Source of the DNA: Durio zibethinus
Lineage: Eukaryota > Streptophyta > Magnoliopsida > Malvales > Malvaceae
Assembly: GCF_002303985.1 (NCBI RefSeq)
Contig: NW_019167826.1
Location: 10,029,406 to 10,093,405, forward strand
DNA: 64,000 bases
Reading direction: 5' to 3'
Shown: piece by piece, positions 44,634 to 56,280 of the stretch
Layout: each line of letters opens with the position of its first letter
Numbering within the stretch: the first letter of the stretch is position 1
Program-made: the position numbers and the translations under genes
The notes under the pieces: model-generated
Told to the model about the DNA's origin: nothing
What the model saw: the letters and a program-made list of their open reading frames with translations, nothing else
Databases searched by the model: none

Positions 44634-45660
44634 ATGGTGCCAATCCCTTGTACATTGAGGCACAGGTCTAGGCCTAAGACAAAAGTGCTGTCAGTTATTC
44701 AATTTGCCAAGGTGGTGAACAAGAATAAAGACACCTTCTTGGCTGCCTTGAAGTATGATGAACCTAGTGAGCTAAAAACTGACACCCCCTTGGAAGTGCT
44801 AGAGGTGCTAGAGACCTTTGGCAATATGATGCCCACAGAGTTGCCTTACAAGCTACCACCCAAGAGAAAGGTGGACCATAAGATCAAGCTGGTGCCCTGG
44901 GCCAAGCCACTAACCAAGGCCCCTTATCGAATGTCAACCCTAGAGTTGGAGGTGTTAAGGAAGCAGCTAAGGGAGCTAATCGATACTAGCTACATCAAGT
45001 TTTCTACAGCCCCATATGGTGCTCTAATTCTATTCCAACACAAGCATGATGGGTCCTTGTGATTGTGCATTGACTACCAAGCACTGAACAAGCTGACCAT
45101 CATGAATAAGTATCATATCCCCTACATTGTCAACTTGTTCAACCAACTTGGGAGTGCAAGGTGGTTCACCTATTTAGATTTACGGTTAGGAGGTTAGGAT
45201 CGTAAAGGGAGATGAAGCCAAAACTATTTGTGTCACCTACTATGGCTCTTACGAGTTCATGGTCATGCCATTCAGACTCACCAATGCTTTGCAACATTTC
45301 ACATGCTCATGAACAAGGAACTAAACCATTTTTTCATCATTTTGTTATGGTTTGTCTTAATGATATTGTGTTTTATAGCTAGACATTGGAAAAACATGTA
45401 GACCACTTAAGATAGGTGTTTGAGGTGTTGTAAGCAAACAAACTATTCATATAGAAGAAGTGTTCATTTTCCCAATGAGAGGTATTATTTTTAGGCCACA
45501 TAGTGGGAGGTGGCAAGATATGCATGGATGCCAGTAAGGTCCATGCCATTTTGGATTGAGAGCTACTAACCAAGGTCACCAAGCTGAGATCATTCCTTAA
45601 GTTGGTTAACTACTACCGGTGCTCCATCAAAGGCCACTCAACTGTCACCACACCACTAAT
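44634..45660 (+). pseudogene. Chromovirus reverse transcriptase, decayed
   Basis: Begins with the conserved N-terminal region (ELPYKLPPKRKVDHKIKL, about 44833) and TKAPYRMS; then GALILFQHKHDGSL at about 45016-45060, where a TGA follows in place of R or W; then CIDYQALNKLTI, GSARWFTYLDL (catalytic Asp present) and the YLDD box at about 45353-45364, which reads CLND: both the tyrosine and the first catalytic Asp are changed. The connection domain continues with FLGHIV (45487) and KVTKLRSFLKLVNYYR (about 45573). Several frameshifts separate the blocks. Confidence 0.82.
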
Positions 45661-45689
45661 TAATTTGCTCAAGCAAAGGAAAGTGTGGG

Positions 45690-46110
45690 ATTAGAGCACT
45701 AAATGCCAACTGGCCTTTGATCAGTTGAAGCAAACAGTGACCAAAGAGCTAGTCTTAACCTTGCCAGACCATACCAAACTATATGAGGTGCATACAAATG
45801 CATCATACTTTATGATAAGGGGCATGTTGATGCTAGAGAACCATTCGATTGCATTTGAAAACTGGAAGCTCAACAAGATCGAGTGTAGATACACAATCTA
45901 AGAAAAAAGAGATGACAGTAGTGGTGCATTGCTTGCACATTTGGTAGCATTACTTATTAACGTTGAGGCTTATGGTAAAAATTAACAATGTTGCGACCAA
46001 TTACTTTTAGACACAAAAGAAGCTATCCCCTAAGTAGGCCTGGTGGTAAGACTTTTTTCTAAAATTTGATTGCATGTTGAGTACAAGCTTGGGCGTAAAA
46101 ACACAGTGGC
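45690..46110 (+). pseudogene. Chromovirus RNase H, decayed
   Basis: Follows RT with QLAFDQLKQTVTKELVLTLP (about 45709) and the RNase H core LYEVHTNASYF: the first catalytic Asp (TDAS in the family) is Asn here through a GAT-to-AAT change at about 45796. IAFENWKLNKIECRYTI follows at about 45850. A stop at about 45899 and later shifts end the frame. Confidence 0.75.
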
Positions 46111-46179
46111 TTATGGCCTCAGCCAAAAGATGAGCCTTGCTACCATTAGGCAACCAAAAAAGTCCTAGGTGCTACACAT

Positions 46180-47250
46180 CAAAGAAGGGCTATCCCACGA
46201 TCTTGTATCTAAGACTCTCATTGACCATGCTAACTAAGGTAAAACTAGATGGTTTAGTTACAGGATGATCTTTTGTACACTAGAGGTAGTTGGTTGCTTA
46301 TATCGCAGCACGAAAGGGCTCCATAGGAAGGTTATGCAATAGTACCATGATTCCAAATGGGCTAGTCACCCAAGCATGCACTGTACTTTAGCATTGCCAG
46401 AGGATCGATACTATTGGCCACACATGAGGGATGATGTTGAGGCCTATGTGAAAACTTATCTTGTGTGCCAATGGACAAAGTAGTGCTAAAGCCACTAGCT
46501 AGTCTATTGAAGCCTTTGTCCATACTAAAGCAACCATAGAAGAGCGTTACTTTGAATTTCATAGTTAGTCTACCCAAGGTGGATGGATTTGGGAGCATTA
46601 TGGTAGTGGTGGATAGATTTTCCAAGTACAAAACTTTCATTCTAGTAACCAAGGAGTGCCCAGCCAAAGAGGCAACCCATTTGTTCCTGAAGAATATAGT
46701 GAAATATTAGAGTGTATCATAGACTATTGCTAGTGATCTGGATAGGTGATTCATAGGGTGGTTCTGACTAAGTTTTTAAGATGTTGGGGTCAGACTTGAA
46801 CTTTTCCACCACCATGAATCCTTAGATTAATAGGCAAACCGAATGAGTAAACAAATTGTTGGAGGTCTACCTTTGGCACTATTTGAGAGCCACACAATGG
46901 GATTGGCCCAAGCTATTTGATGTTGCCTAGTTTTCCTACAACCTGCAACAAAGTGAAGCAATAAACCAGAGCCCTTTTGAGATCATGATAGGGTAACAGT
47001 TGCTAACACCCAGTTTAGTTGCACCAAGTTACACAAGGCCTAATCCATATCATATAAGTTGCCAAGGCTTGGTTGGAATAGGTGACCTAGCTAGAGTTTG
47101 TCTAAACAAAGCAGCAAAGAAGTCTAAGAAGTGGGTAGACCAAAGAATGAGGGACATGCAGTTCCAAGTGGGGGATTTGGTCTTGGTGAATCTACACCCT
47201 ATCATATGCAAGAAAAGGTCGCATAAAGGCCTAGTCTAGAGGTACAAAGG
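46180..47250 (+). pseudogene. Chromovirus integrase, decayed
   Basis: The zinc-binding H2C2 region is readable at about 46345-46480 (YHDSKWASHPS, YYWPHMRDDVEAYVKTYLVC). In the catalytic core, the segment around VDGFGSIMVVVDRFSKYKTF (46578-46635) is clear; the second acidic residue is present in ASDLD (about 46730), and the third in RQTE (about 46835). The first acidic position appears as Glu in FEF (about 46552). The C-terminal GPY/F-type part reads QFQVGDLVLVNLHP at about 47160. Frameshifts and stops throughout. Confidence 0.8.
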
Positions 47251-47394
47251 ACTTTTCAAAGTTCTTAAAGGGGTAGGCAAGGTTGTCTAAAAGCTAGATA
47301 TGCCACCAAGGATAAAGGTACACCCTATTTTCCATGTTATCATGCTCAAGCCACTCCATAAGGACAAAGCGGATCCAAGGTAGGCAGAGTCAAG

Positions 47395-47620
47395 ATGAGC
47401 ACTATTGGGAGCTAGGGCCTCTTATGAGAGTGAGGTCCAATAGATTCTTGCTGATTAGGTCATAAGGTAGCAAAGTTATAAACCAAAATAGAGTACTTGG
47501 TGAGATGGATGGGGCTTCTCGATAGTGAAGTGAGTTAGGAACCAATAAAAGACTTATGGTAGTTCCAATACCAAATTAGGCAGTTCTACATAGAAAATGT
47601 GACAAAGGCATCATGAGATA
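47395..47620 (+). pseudogene. Chromodomain at the C-terminus of integrase, decayed
   Basis: After VHPIFHVIMLKPLHKDKADP (about 47318-47375), the frame reads ASYESEVQ, ILAD, then an SYKPK segment, a W-G-F motif and SNTKLGS, with stops between. The spacing matches the chromodomain that chromoviruses carry for targeting heterochromatin. Too decayed to say whether all aromatic cage residues were present. Confidence 0.6.
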
Positions 47621-47725
47621 ATGTGATATTCTCCCCCACTTAGAATATCATACCTAATATATTCTCAAATGCTAAAAATGCCTTCAAACCAAGATATTCT
47701 TCCCTACCTGAAATATCACACCTAA

Positions 47726-47737
47726 TTTGGGGGAGAA
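47726..47737 (+). other. Polypurine tract of the chromovirus
   Basis: ttgggggagaa immediately before the 3' LTR. Confidence 0.7.
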
Positions 47738-48344
47738 TATCATGCATTGGGCAAGTGCATCAGGAGCTGAGGCTCACACATCAGTGGCCAAGGCTCAAGC
47801 ACCAAGGACAAAGGTAGGGGTTTACATGCTAAGCATAGTAAAAGCATCCAAACCACCTGCCTAACAGTTTATACTCATACGACTAGAGCCATGCCCACAT
47901 CATGCTCGCATTGCACCTAGGTTGACCCAAGAGAGTAGGGCCACTCCAGAATCATCTAGAAGCATCCAAGATTGATAGCACATAGTAGGGGATCTAGCCA
48001 ACCCTTACTATCAGAAAGGGATCCTTAGAATCAAGATGTAATTTGAATTTTAGTGTGTAGTCTTTTAATTTTAGGAATCATGTAATCCCTTAATTTTAAG
48101 AGTAGCCATACCAATGTTGGGGGCTTTAACTATAAATAGAGAGCCACCCTTCCCTCATTTGTGTTATTCACCACTCAATAATATACAAGGCATTCCATCA
48201 TCCTTTCATTTCTTAGCTTGCATATTTTACCCTTCTAGTTGGTTTTGTACTCGCACACTTATTTCATAGGCTGACTTAGACATACAAAGTTCATTCCTAA
48301 TCTAAGACCTTATAGATCTTGGTTTAATATTAGAGCCTATGACA
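47738..48344 (+). repeat. 3' LTR of the chromovirus
   Basis: 607 bp, starting tatcatgc (decayed TGTCATGC) and ending TGACA at 48340-48344. It contains a likely promoter stretch, ctataaatagagagcc, at about 48130. The last ~90 bp match the ends of the LTR-like sequences in the rDNA spacers. Confidence 0.8.
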
Positions 48345-49769
48345 CATGGGCTTAGCTAGGCTAAGGCATTTTTGTAGTCAATGAAAAGTGACCACAAGAT
48401 TGCCAAATACCTAATAGATTGGCCAGACCAAGCTTATAACTATAGCTTTTACATGCTCCAGCCCAGAGAGCCATTGCTCAATTTAGAGACTTGGTCTGGG
48501 GTCTAGGGCAGTGTCAGCCATAGGCATGAGCTTGAGCTTAGCACAACCAAGCCTTTTTCCTGCATGCATAGCAATTGGCTAAAACCATAGGTGCCTATGG
48601 GTCACTAGAGCAACCAGTCTTGGACAACACCCAAAAGGCATGCACAGCCTACATTTTGCTCTAGGGTCATTACCATAGATGTACACAATGATAGGCCTAT
48701 CACATACACCTACTCCCTTCATAGGGGTAAAAAAGGGCTTAGACAACCACCTTCTAAAGAGTATGAGAGATTTTATAGGTATGCTAGTAGTAGACATTAG
48801 TGTGTCTAAAATGGGGACACTTTTTTCAAATAGGCATATCCTACACCAAAGGTCTGTAAGTGCTGATGGTGGTCGAGGCATGTGCCATTCCAAGGCCTAA
48901 CATGTGTTGATGGTGTTTAAGGTAAGTGCTCTCAGCAAGGGCTAGCATATACTAATGGTGTTTGAGGTAACTACCTATGCCAAGGGCCATCTTTTGCTAA
49001 TGCAAATCAAGGCATGTGCCCATAATAGGCCCAATTATGTCAATGCTGAGGCATGGCCTACACCAAGGGCCAACATGTGTCGATGGTGGTTAAGTAAGTG
49101 CCCATACCAAAGGCCAGCTTATGCCGATGGTGGTCAAGGCAAGTGCCCATATAGAAGGGTTGCTTGTTTTGATGATCATTAAGGCATGTGTGTTGTGTCA
49201 TGCCCTAGCATATGCCATTGATGGTCGAGGTCTTGGTTGAAGTTTGATTCTAGGCTACGGTGCACATGTCAAAATTGGGTATGTGCTGGTGCCACATTTT
49301 TTTTTGCCTAGGGCACCATCATCAAAGCATCGCTGAAGAGCCTAACCAGTGGCATTGGGGGTTTCAAAACAATTAGGGGTGGGGGGTTAGAGGTGCACAC
49401 ATGATGTGCGATAGGTGTTGGTCCTTGCCCTTATATTGGCCCCCTATGCCCTAAAGAACTTGGACAACTCACACCCCCTTAAAGAGCATAAGAGCTTTGA
49501 TAGGTTTGTAGCCAGTAGCCTTTCAAGTGTCTAAAATGGAGATTTTTTTTTCAAATGGCCATAAAATCTTCTACACTTTGATTTTTTAGTTGAATTTTTT
49601 ATGGATGCCAACAAAAATACAAGGATCATGTATACCAAATTTGGGGCCAAAACTCTTTTTAAAAAAATTTTAAAAAATCCCAAACCACAAAAAATTTTAA
49701 AAATCATGAAAAATAGAAATTGAGTCACCTTGCCATGAAACTTCACATGAAGGCTTAGGGGACCATTAT
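48345..49769 (-). other. rDNA intergenic spacer right of the chromovirus
   Basis: 48345-48830 matches 17406-17895 (gggcttagctaggctaaggc). 48835-49220 is the ~45-bp subrepeat array. 49225-49550 is the segment with ccttatattggccccc. 49550-49769 is the AT-rich block. No gene is seen. The 5'ETS and first IGS segment that should precede it are missing. Confidence 0.7.
48835..49220. repeat. IGS short subrepeat array (~45 bp)
   Basis: Degenerate units such as caacatgtgtcgatggtgg and gtgcccataccaaaggcc; same spacer position as 6775-7110. Confidence 0.7.
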
Positions 49770-50025
49770 ATGAATTTACAAGCCATAAAAATGGCATTGG
49801 CATGGCAAATATATAAAGATGAGCTTGAACCCACTTACTTCTTGAATATGGTACGTTTGATGTACGGCTTGGGCCTAGGATACCCATGCTTGGTACATGG
49901 GCCAACTATGTTGATGGTGGTCAAAAAATGTGTTGAGACAAAGGGCCAACAAGTCTCGATGGTGGTCAGGGCATGTACATGCACCAAGGGTCATTCAATG
50001 CCAATTATGGTCGAAGCATATGCAT
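49770..50025 (+). repeat. IGS long repeat unit (first part)
   Basis: Starts gaatttacaagccataaaaa and contains cctaggatacccatgc; ends at the F3 LTR-like sequence. Confidence 0.7.
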
Positions 50026-50530
50026 GAGGCATGGTCTACAAACTAGTCCAGGCCCAAAGGTTCTCTTCGAGTCAAGAAATAGTTCTAGTTCTAGCGAGAT
50101 AGGGTCTAACAACTATGGGGACTAGGCCTTGAGGCTATTGAAGGCCTAAGTCATAGGGAAACAACTTAGAGCAATAGTATGAGTAGTGGTCAAGACTCAA
50201 AAGGCTTAAGCATAGTATTTAGGTTCAGCAAAATTGAGCTAGGCCTAGGTACGAGCATTGGTGAGTGATGCGTAAGTAAATAGTTAGACCTAAGAAAAGG
50301 CACTGATGATTGAGTTATGAGCGCATGGCCAAAACCAGGTGTAGGTATGCCTAAACACAATCTTAAGAGGAACATATTTAGGGCTTCTAGAAGGCCCAGT
50401 ACTGCAGCATAATCTTTGACGAGCTAGAATTATACTAAGCACTTAAATTTTGTAGGCTGACTTAGGCACACAGAGTCAATTCCCTATCTAGGGCCTCAAA
50501 GAGTTTGGCTTATGATTAAAGCTTGTGACA
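50026..50530 (+). repeat. F3 LTR-like sequence in the IGS
   Basis: About 505 bp; left end decayed (gaggcatgg), right end TGACA at 50526-50530 followed by catg. Confidence 0.6.
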
Positions 50531-51486
50531 CATGCATCGAGTGTTTTTTAGTGTCGATAGCACTTGAAGGGAAAACAAGTGCCTTTGGAGGGACAAAAGA
50601 CTAGTGAGAGGATCACGGTACACATGTGGCACCAAGTGCTAGAATCTAGCGATGGCGTTCGAGGCAACAACCTATACCAAAAGCTAGCGTGTATCAATGG
50701 TGGTCGGCACATATGCCTAGTCCAAGGGCCAACATGTCCTAATAGTGGTCGAGGTATGTGCACGTGTCATAGTTTACAAGCTAGTCCAAGCTGAAGGGTT
50801 CTCTTTAAGTTAAGGAATAGTTTTAGTTCTAGCGAGATAGGGTTCGACAACTAGGGGGACTAGGCCTTAAGGCATACTAGATGCCCAAGTCATGGAAAAC
50901 TAGCCCAAAACAGTGATAACAATAGTCATTAAGACTTTAAAGGTTAGGCACGATGTTCAGGTTTGGCAAAATTAAGCCAAGCCTAGGTGCCGACGTTGGT
51001 GATTGCTTATATGAATTTGCAAGCCATCAAAGTGGCATTGGCTAGATAGAATTATTAAAATGTACCTTAACCCACCTACTACCCAATCATGGTGTGTATA
51101 GTGCATAGCCAGGGCCTAGGATAACCATGTGTGATATGTGTCCTAGCATATGCCAATAGTGTTTAAGTGAATTACCTGCATAAAGGGTCAGCATGTGCCA
51201 ATAATGGTCGAAGCATGTGCCAAGACTGAGGGCCAACGTGTCTCATGGTGGTCAAGGCATGTGCATGTGTCATGATCTGCAAGCTGGTCAAAGCCTAAGG
51301 GTTCTCTTTGAGTCAAGCAGCAATTCCAATTCTAGTAGGATAGGGTTTGACAGCTAGGGGAACTAGGCCTTGAGGCCTATTGATGGCCCAAGTCACAAGG
51401 AACTAGCCAAAAACTATGATATGGGTAGTGATCAAGACTCTAGAGGCTTAGGCACAGTGTTCATGTTTGGTAGAATTGAGTAAGGT
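50531..51486 (+). repeat. IGS short subrepeats and long repeat unit, fused to 25S
   Basis: Short subrepeats to about 50770, an F3-like half unit, a long repeat unit from about 51010 (gaatttgcaagccatcaaag), and a second F3-like half that ends abruptly at about 51486 (tggtagaattgagtaaggt) against 25S sequence. Confidence 0.65.
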
Positions 51487-53043
51487 GCCATGTCTTGGTT
51501 TAGGATTTTTAACCCGATTCCCTTTAAAGCTTACGTTAGACGTACTATTGAATGGGCTTCCCCTATCTCTTAAGATCGACTAACCCATGTGCAAATGCCA
51601 TTCACATGAAACCTTTCCCATCTTCAGCCTTCAAAGTTCTTATTTGAATATTTGCTACTACCATTAAAATTTTCACTGATAGCTGCTCTGCCTAGGCTCA
51701 CAATTTGGTTTTGCTATGATCGCTGCACCCTCCTACTCATTGGGGCTTGGCTTTTACCTCATAAACAATGTATAGGTCTCGCGCTTAAGTGCCATTTATT
51801 TTTAGGGCTAGTCGATTCAGTAGGTGAGTTGTTACACACTTCTTAAAGGATTTCAACTTCCTTGACCACTGTAATGCTATCTTATTCAACCAACACCCTT
51901 TGTGGGTTCTAGGTTAGAGTGCTGTTAGCCACCATAACCTAGCTTCTAGTTCATTCTGCATCACTAGTTCTATTTACCAAAAATAGCCCACTTGGAGCTC
52001 TGGATTCCATGGCACGACTTAATAAAGCAGCCACATTGTCCTACCTATTTAAAGTTTAAGAATAGGATAAGGGCACTGTGCCCCTAATGCCTCTAATCAT
52101 TAGCTTTACCTGATAATACTTACCAAGGGCTCCAACTATCTTAAGGGAGACTTTAAAAGGAACCATTTACTAGATGGTTTGATTAGTCTTTTGCCCCTAT
52201 ACCTAAGTCAGACAAATGATTTGCACATCAGTATTGTTGTGGGTCTTTACCAAAGTTTCCTCTTACTTTACCCTGCTCAAGCATAGTTCACCATATTTTG
52301 GGTCCTAATAGGTATGTTCACACCCGGCCCCTTCTCAGAAGATCAAGGTTAATTTGTTATGCACTTATAAGGGATCCTACCAATCAACTTCCTTGCACCT
52401 TATGGGTTTTTTAACCCGTTGACTCACACACATGTCAGACTCTTTGGTTTGTATTTTAAGACAAGTTGGATGGGGAACCCATAGGCCAATGCTAGGAGCA
52501 TGTGGGTAAAGAGGCATGTCAAGATTATGCATATTGCATTCCACAATCATGGTGAAGATGTCTCCATAGGCATATCAAAAGACCAGGTTTGGGCTACTAC
52601 CATAACCCACTAACCCCCATCCATTTCCCTTCTAACAATTTGAAGCATTCTTTGACTTTTTTTTCAAAGGCCTTTTCATCTTTCCCTCATGGTACTTGTT
52701 CACTACCTATCTCTTACATGTATTCAATTTTGGATGAAATTTATCACCCAATTGGGGCTGTATTCCTAAACAACCTGACTCATAAATAGTGCCTTATGGC
52801 GTAATAGGGTCTAGGCATAATGAGGATCTCACCCTTTTTGCTGCCCTTTTCCAAGGGACTTAGGCCTAGTCGGCCACTAATCATGCTTCTCCAAACTATA
52901 ATTTGGATGCCGCTAGCCCTTAATTCTCCAGCTAGGATCTTCCTAGTTTGGTCACCATTACTAGGGGAATCCCAGAAAGTTTCTTTTCTTTTCCTTATTG
53001 ATATGCTTAAACTTGACAGGGAATCTTACTTAACTTGGGGTCA
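51487..53043 (-). rRNA. 25S rRNA pseudogene, 5' half only (unit 4)
   Basis: Starts inside 25S at gccatgtcttggtttaggat and runs to the 5' end (tgcttaaacttgacaggg, about 53010). It covers the same 5' ~1.5 kb as unit 1, with the break about 15-20 bp away from that of unit 1 in 25S coordinates. A ~30-bp deletion near 52600 removes a block around the atccatgccccaagc region. Directly followed by ITS2 and 5.8S. Confidence 0.9.
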
Positions 53044-53278
53044 CGATATGAGCATCGATCGAGCAATGCAAAGGGTTCATTAGGGTCCAGATAAATAACA
53101 AGTATGTGTCACTAGAGACGAGGCATAGTGGGAGCTTTACCACTGATGATCAAGGTGGTATCATTACCAAGGACTCACTTTTGGGCCAACCACAACTAAC
53201 GAGATAATGATAGACCATTTTTCACCTCCTTACCCTGAGCCCGATAGGTGGGGGATTGGAGGGGGCGATGATGCATGA
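53044..53278 (-). other. ITS2 (unit 4)
   Basis: About 235 bp, aligned with the other ITS2 copies (gactcacttttgggccaacc). Confidence 0.75.
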
Positions 53279-53434
53279 CACCCAAGTAGGTGTGCCCTTG
53301 GCCTAATGGCTTAGGACATAACTTGCATTCAAAGACCTAATGTTTATAGGATTCTATAAGTCACACAAAGTATCGCATTTCATACATTCTTTATCAATGT
53401 GAGAGCCAAAATATTCGTTGTTGAGAGTCATTTT
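53279..53434 (-). rRNA. 5.8S rRNA pseudogene (unit 4)
   Basis: About 156 bp: gtgtgcccttggcctaatgg, aaagtatcgcatttcat, gtgagagccaaaatattcg, gagagtcatttt. Small deletions compared with unit 1. Confidence 0.88.
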
Positions 53435-53720
53435 GGTTTTCCATGACAAAAGGAGTCATAGTGCTGATCGTGCATCCATCGTGAATAGGATGGCAATGGT
53501 AAATGCAATTTTTTTCTTTTCGGTTCCAATGCTTAATTCACATTAAGGGTTTGTTATTCAGCCATAGGCAACAATACCAATTGTTTACCCACCCAAGAGG
53601 TGGAACGAATTAATTATCGTGCACGGCTAGGGCTGAAAGGGGCTCAAGGCATAGAGGCACCCTTGACCCTTTGATGTTTGGTTAACGCATCCATGAGTCA
53701 TCCATTAATTAGGTTTTGAC
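53435..53720 (-). other. ITS1 (unit 4)
   Basis: About 286 bp; ggtttgttattcagccatag and gttaacgcatccatgagtca are shared with the other copies. Confidence 0.7.
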
Positions 53721-55137
53721 AATCATCATTTTATCGGTTCACCTACGAAAACCTTGTTACGACTTTTCTTTCCTCTAAATGATAAGGTCTAGTGGACTTC
53801 TTATGACTTTAATGGTAGTGAACCATCTATTTCATCATGATCTGAACACTTCACCAGACCATTCAATCTGTAGGAGTGATGGGCGGTGTGTACAATGGGC
53901 ACGCTTACTAGGAATTCCTTATTGAAGACTAATAATTACAATGATATATCCCTATCATGATGAAATTTCAAAGATTACCTAGGACTATCAACCAAGTCTA
54001 TAGACTCGTTGAATACATTAGTGTAGCTTGCGTGTGGCCCAAAAGATTTAAGGGCATCACAAACCTATTGTTGCCTCAAACTTCCTTGGCCTAAGTGGCC
54101 ATAGTCCCTCTAAGAAGCTATCCATGAAGGATTACCTGTACGTAGCTAGTTAGTAGGTTGATGTCTTATTCATTAATAGAATTAATGAAACTAATTGCTC
54201 CACCAACTAAGAACAGTCGTGCACCACCACCTATAGAATCAAGAAAGAGCTCTTAGTCTATTAATACTTACTATGTCTGAACCTGGTAAGTTTCTTGTGT
54301 TGAGTCAAATTAAGCTACAAGCTTCACTCCTGATGGTGCCCTTCTATCAATTCCTTTAAGTTTTAGCCTTGTGACCATACTCTCCCTAGAACCCAAAGAC
54401 TTTGATTTCTCATAAGGTGCCGACAAAGGCCTAAAAGTAACATTGTTGATCCCTGGTTGACATAGTTTATGATTAAGACAAGGATGGTATCTGATTATCT
54501 TGAAGCCCCCAACTTTTAGTCTTGATTAATAAAAACATCCTTGGCAAATGCTTTTACAGTTGTTCATCTTTCATAAATCCAAGAATTTCACCTTTGACTA
54601 TGGAATATCAATGCACCTGATTGTCCTTGTTAATCATTACTCTGATCCCAAAAGCTAACACAATAGGATCAAAATCCTATGATGTTATCTCATGCTAATG
54701 TATATAAATGTAGGCCTACTTTGAGCACTCTAATTTCTTCAAAGTAACAGTGCCAGAGGAATGGCCCACCTAGTTAAGGCTAAGAGCACATTGTCAATAA
54801 TAGGGATAAGTAGATCAGTGCTCACTATGAGGCGAATCGGATGACCCAACCCTAGTTCCAACTATAAGCTTTTTAACTGCAACAACTTAAATATATAGTA
54901 TTGTAGCTAAAATTATCGAGGTCGGTAGCATTAGACTTGCCCTCTAATTGCTTTTCATTAAAGGATTTAGATTGTACTCATTCCAATTTCCAGACTCATA
55001 GAGCCTGATATTGTTATTTATTGTCACTACCTACCCATGTTAGGATTGGGTAATTTGTATGTCCACTGCCTTCCTTGGACATGGTAGATGTTTTTCAAGC
55101 TCCCTCTATGAAATTGAACCCTAATTTTTCATCACTC
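53721..55137 (-). rRNA. 18S rRNA pseudogene, 5' ~390 bp missing (unit 4)
   Basis: Reverse complement of 18S from the 3' end (cggttcacctacgaaaacc, about 53735) to ccctaatttttcatcac at about 55137, about 390 bp short of the 5' end. A ~40-bp deletion near 53903 removes the region with the ggacgtagtcaacgcgagc block. At 55138 it is joined to ETS and 18S sequence running in the opposite direction. Confidence 0.92.
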
Positions 55138-55184
55138 AGTTGGTGCATTAAAGCCCAAGCAGTGCCAATGTCCCAATGGAATGC
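55138..55184 (+). other. 5'ETS end in forward orientation
   Basis: gcagtgccaatgtcccaatg is the reverse complement of the ETS next to 18S in units 1 and 5 (compare 13460-13500 and 63673-63700). It marks where the array flips strand. Confidence 0.65.
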
Positions 55185-55854
55185 TACCTAGTTGATCCTG
55201 CCAGTAGTCATATGCTTGTCTCAATGATTAAGCCATGCATGTGTATGTATGAACTAATTCAAACTACGAAATTGCAAATGGCTCATTAAATCAGTTATAG
55301 TTTTTTTATGGTATCTACTACTCGGATAATCATAGTAATTCTAGAGCTAATACATTCAACAAACCCCTATTTCTAGAAAGGATGCATTTATTAGATAAAA
55401 GGTCAATGTGGGCTTTGCCCATTGCTCTGATGATTCATGATAACTCAATAGATCATACAGCCTTTGTGCCAGTGATGCATCAATAAGATTTTTGCCCTAT
55501 CAACTTTAGATGGTAGGATAATGGCCTACTATGGTAGTGATGGGTGATGGAGAATTGGGGTTCAATTTTGGAAAAGAAGCCTGTGAAACAACTGCCACAT
55601 CTAAGGAAAGTAGTAGGTGTGCAAATTACCCAATCTTGACATAGGCAAGTAGGGACAATAAATAAAAATAGCAGGCTCTATGACTCTAGTAATTAGAATG
55701 AGTACAATCTAAATCACTTAATGGGGATCCATTGTAGGGTAAGTCTGTGCTAGCAGTTACAGTAATTTCAGCTCCAATAGCATATATTTAAGCTATAGTA
55801 GTTAAAAAGCTTGTAGTTGGAATTGAGGTTACATCATCTGGTCTGTGTCACAGT
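55185..55854 (+). rRNA. 18S rRNA pseudogene fragment, 5' ~670 bp, forward orientation
   Basis: Begins tacctagttgatcctgccag, the 18S 5' end, and continues collinearly on the plus strand (gtcatatgcttgtctcaatg, ctcattaaatcagttatag, aattctagagctaataca) to gcttgtagttggaattgagg and gtgtcacagtg at about 55854. The only rRNA sequence in the window on the plus strand. At its right end it passes into F1 LTR sequence through the shared cagtgccc. Confidence 0.92.
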
Positions 55855-56280
55855 GCCCATTACTATGCCTACATCGGACCTTCTTGGAAACTTTGATGCC
55901 CGCGCACCTAACCTACCTCTAGGCTTCTCTAGATCTTTCTACACTCGCATGCTTGGTCTGTCTCTAAGCTTGTCTAAAAGCTTCCATGCCTGTGTACCTA
56001 GCTTGTCTCCAAGTGATTCTATGCTTTTTTGTGCTTGATTGCTTGCACCACATCATGAGGTGTTTTAAAACTTTTTAATGAACAGTCATTATCCCTGGCA
56101 CCATGTAACTCACCATAGGTGTACTCTTACATTTTCGCCTTAGCCTTGGCTCGCACACTTAGGTCAAGTATGTGCCTTTATGGCCTTGGTTCTGATCTTT
56201 CCCGGTGCTTTGCTTGCACCATCTTAAACAAGTCTATCACATAACCCATTTGGTCTAGGACTTGTGCATCGTCCATGACA
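55850..56280 (-). repeat. Truncated 3' LTR of the reverse F1 element
   Basis: TGACA at 56276-56280 and homology to the first ~430 bp of the F1 LTR (compare 58715-59111). The remaining ~600 bp are lost. Confidence 0.75.

Larger units (their letters stand above)
42919..48344 (+). mobile_element. Decayed Ty3/gypsy chromovirus (5' LTR mostly lost)
   Basis: The only autonomous-type element in the window. Order: last ~85 bp of a 5' LTR (42919-43003), primer-binding site (43006-43016), gag, protease, RT, RNase H, integrase, chromodomain, purine tract (about 47726-47737), 3' LTR (47738-48344). Integrase after RT/RNase H and a C-terminal chromodomain identify a Ty3/gypsy chromovirus; the Gag region (ELML...DLSEIKGLFAFMDGL) recalls the Galadriel type, a weak assignment. 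Dozens of stops and frameshifts make it inert. Its left end abuts truncated 18S, while its right flank is IGS. Confidence 0.88.

Noticed and set aside
44634..45062. 142-codon open frame as a possible intact gene
   Set aside because: It is the N-terminal part of the chromovirus RT ending in a mutation-made stop after HKHDGSL; the domain continues beyond it.
42919..48344. Endogenous pararetrovirus
   Set aside because: Integrase, chromodomain, LTRs and a tRNA primer site identify a Ty3/gypsy chromovirus; no movement protein or viral coat features are seen.
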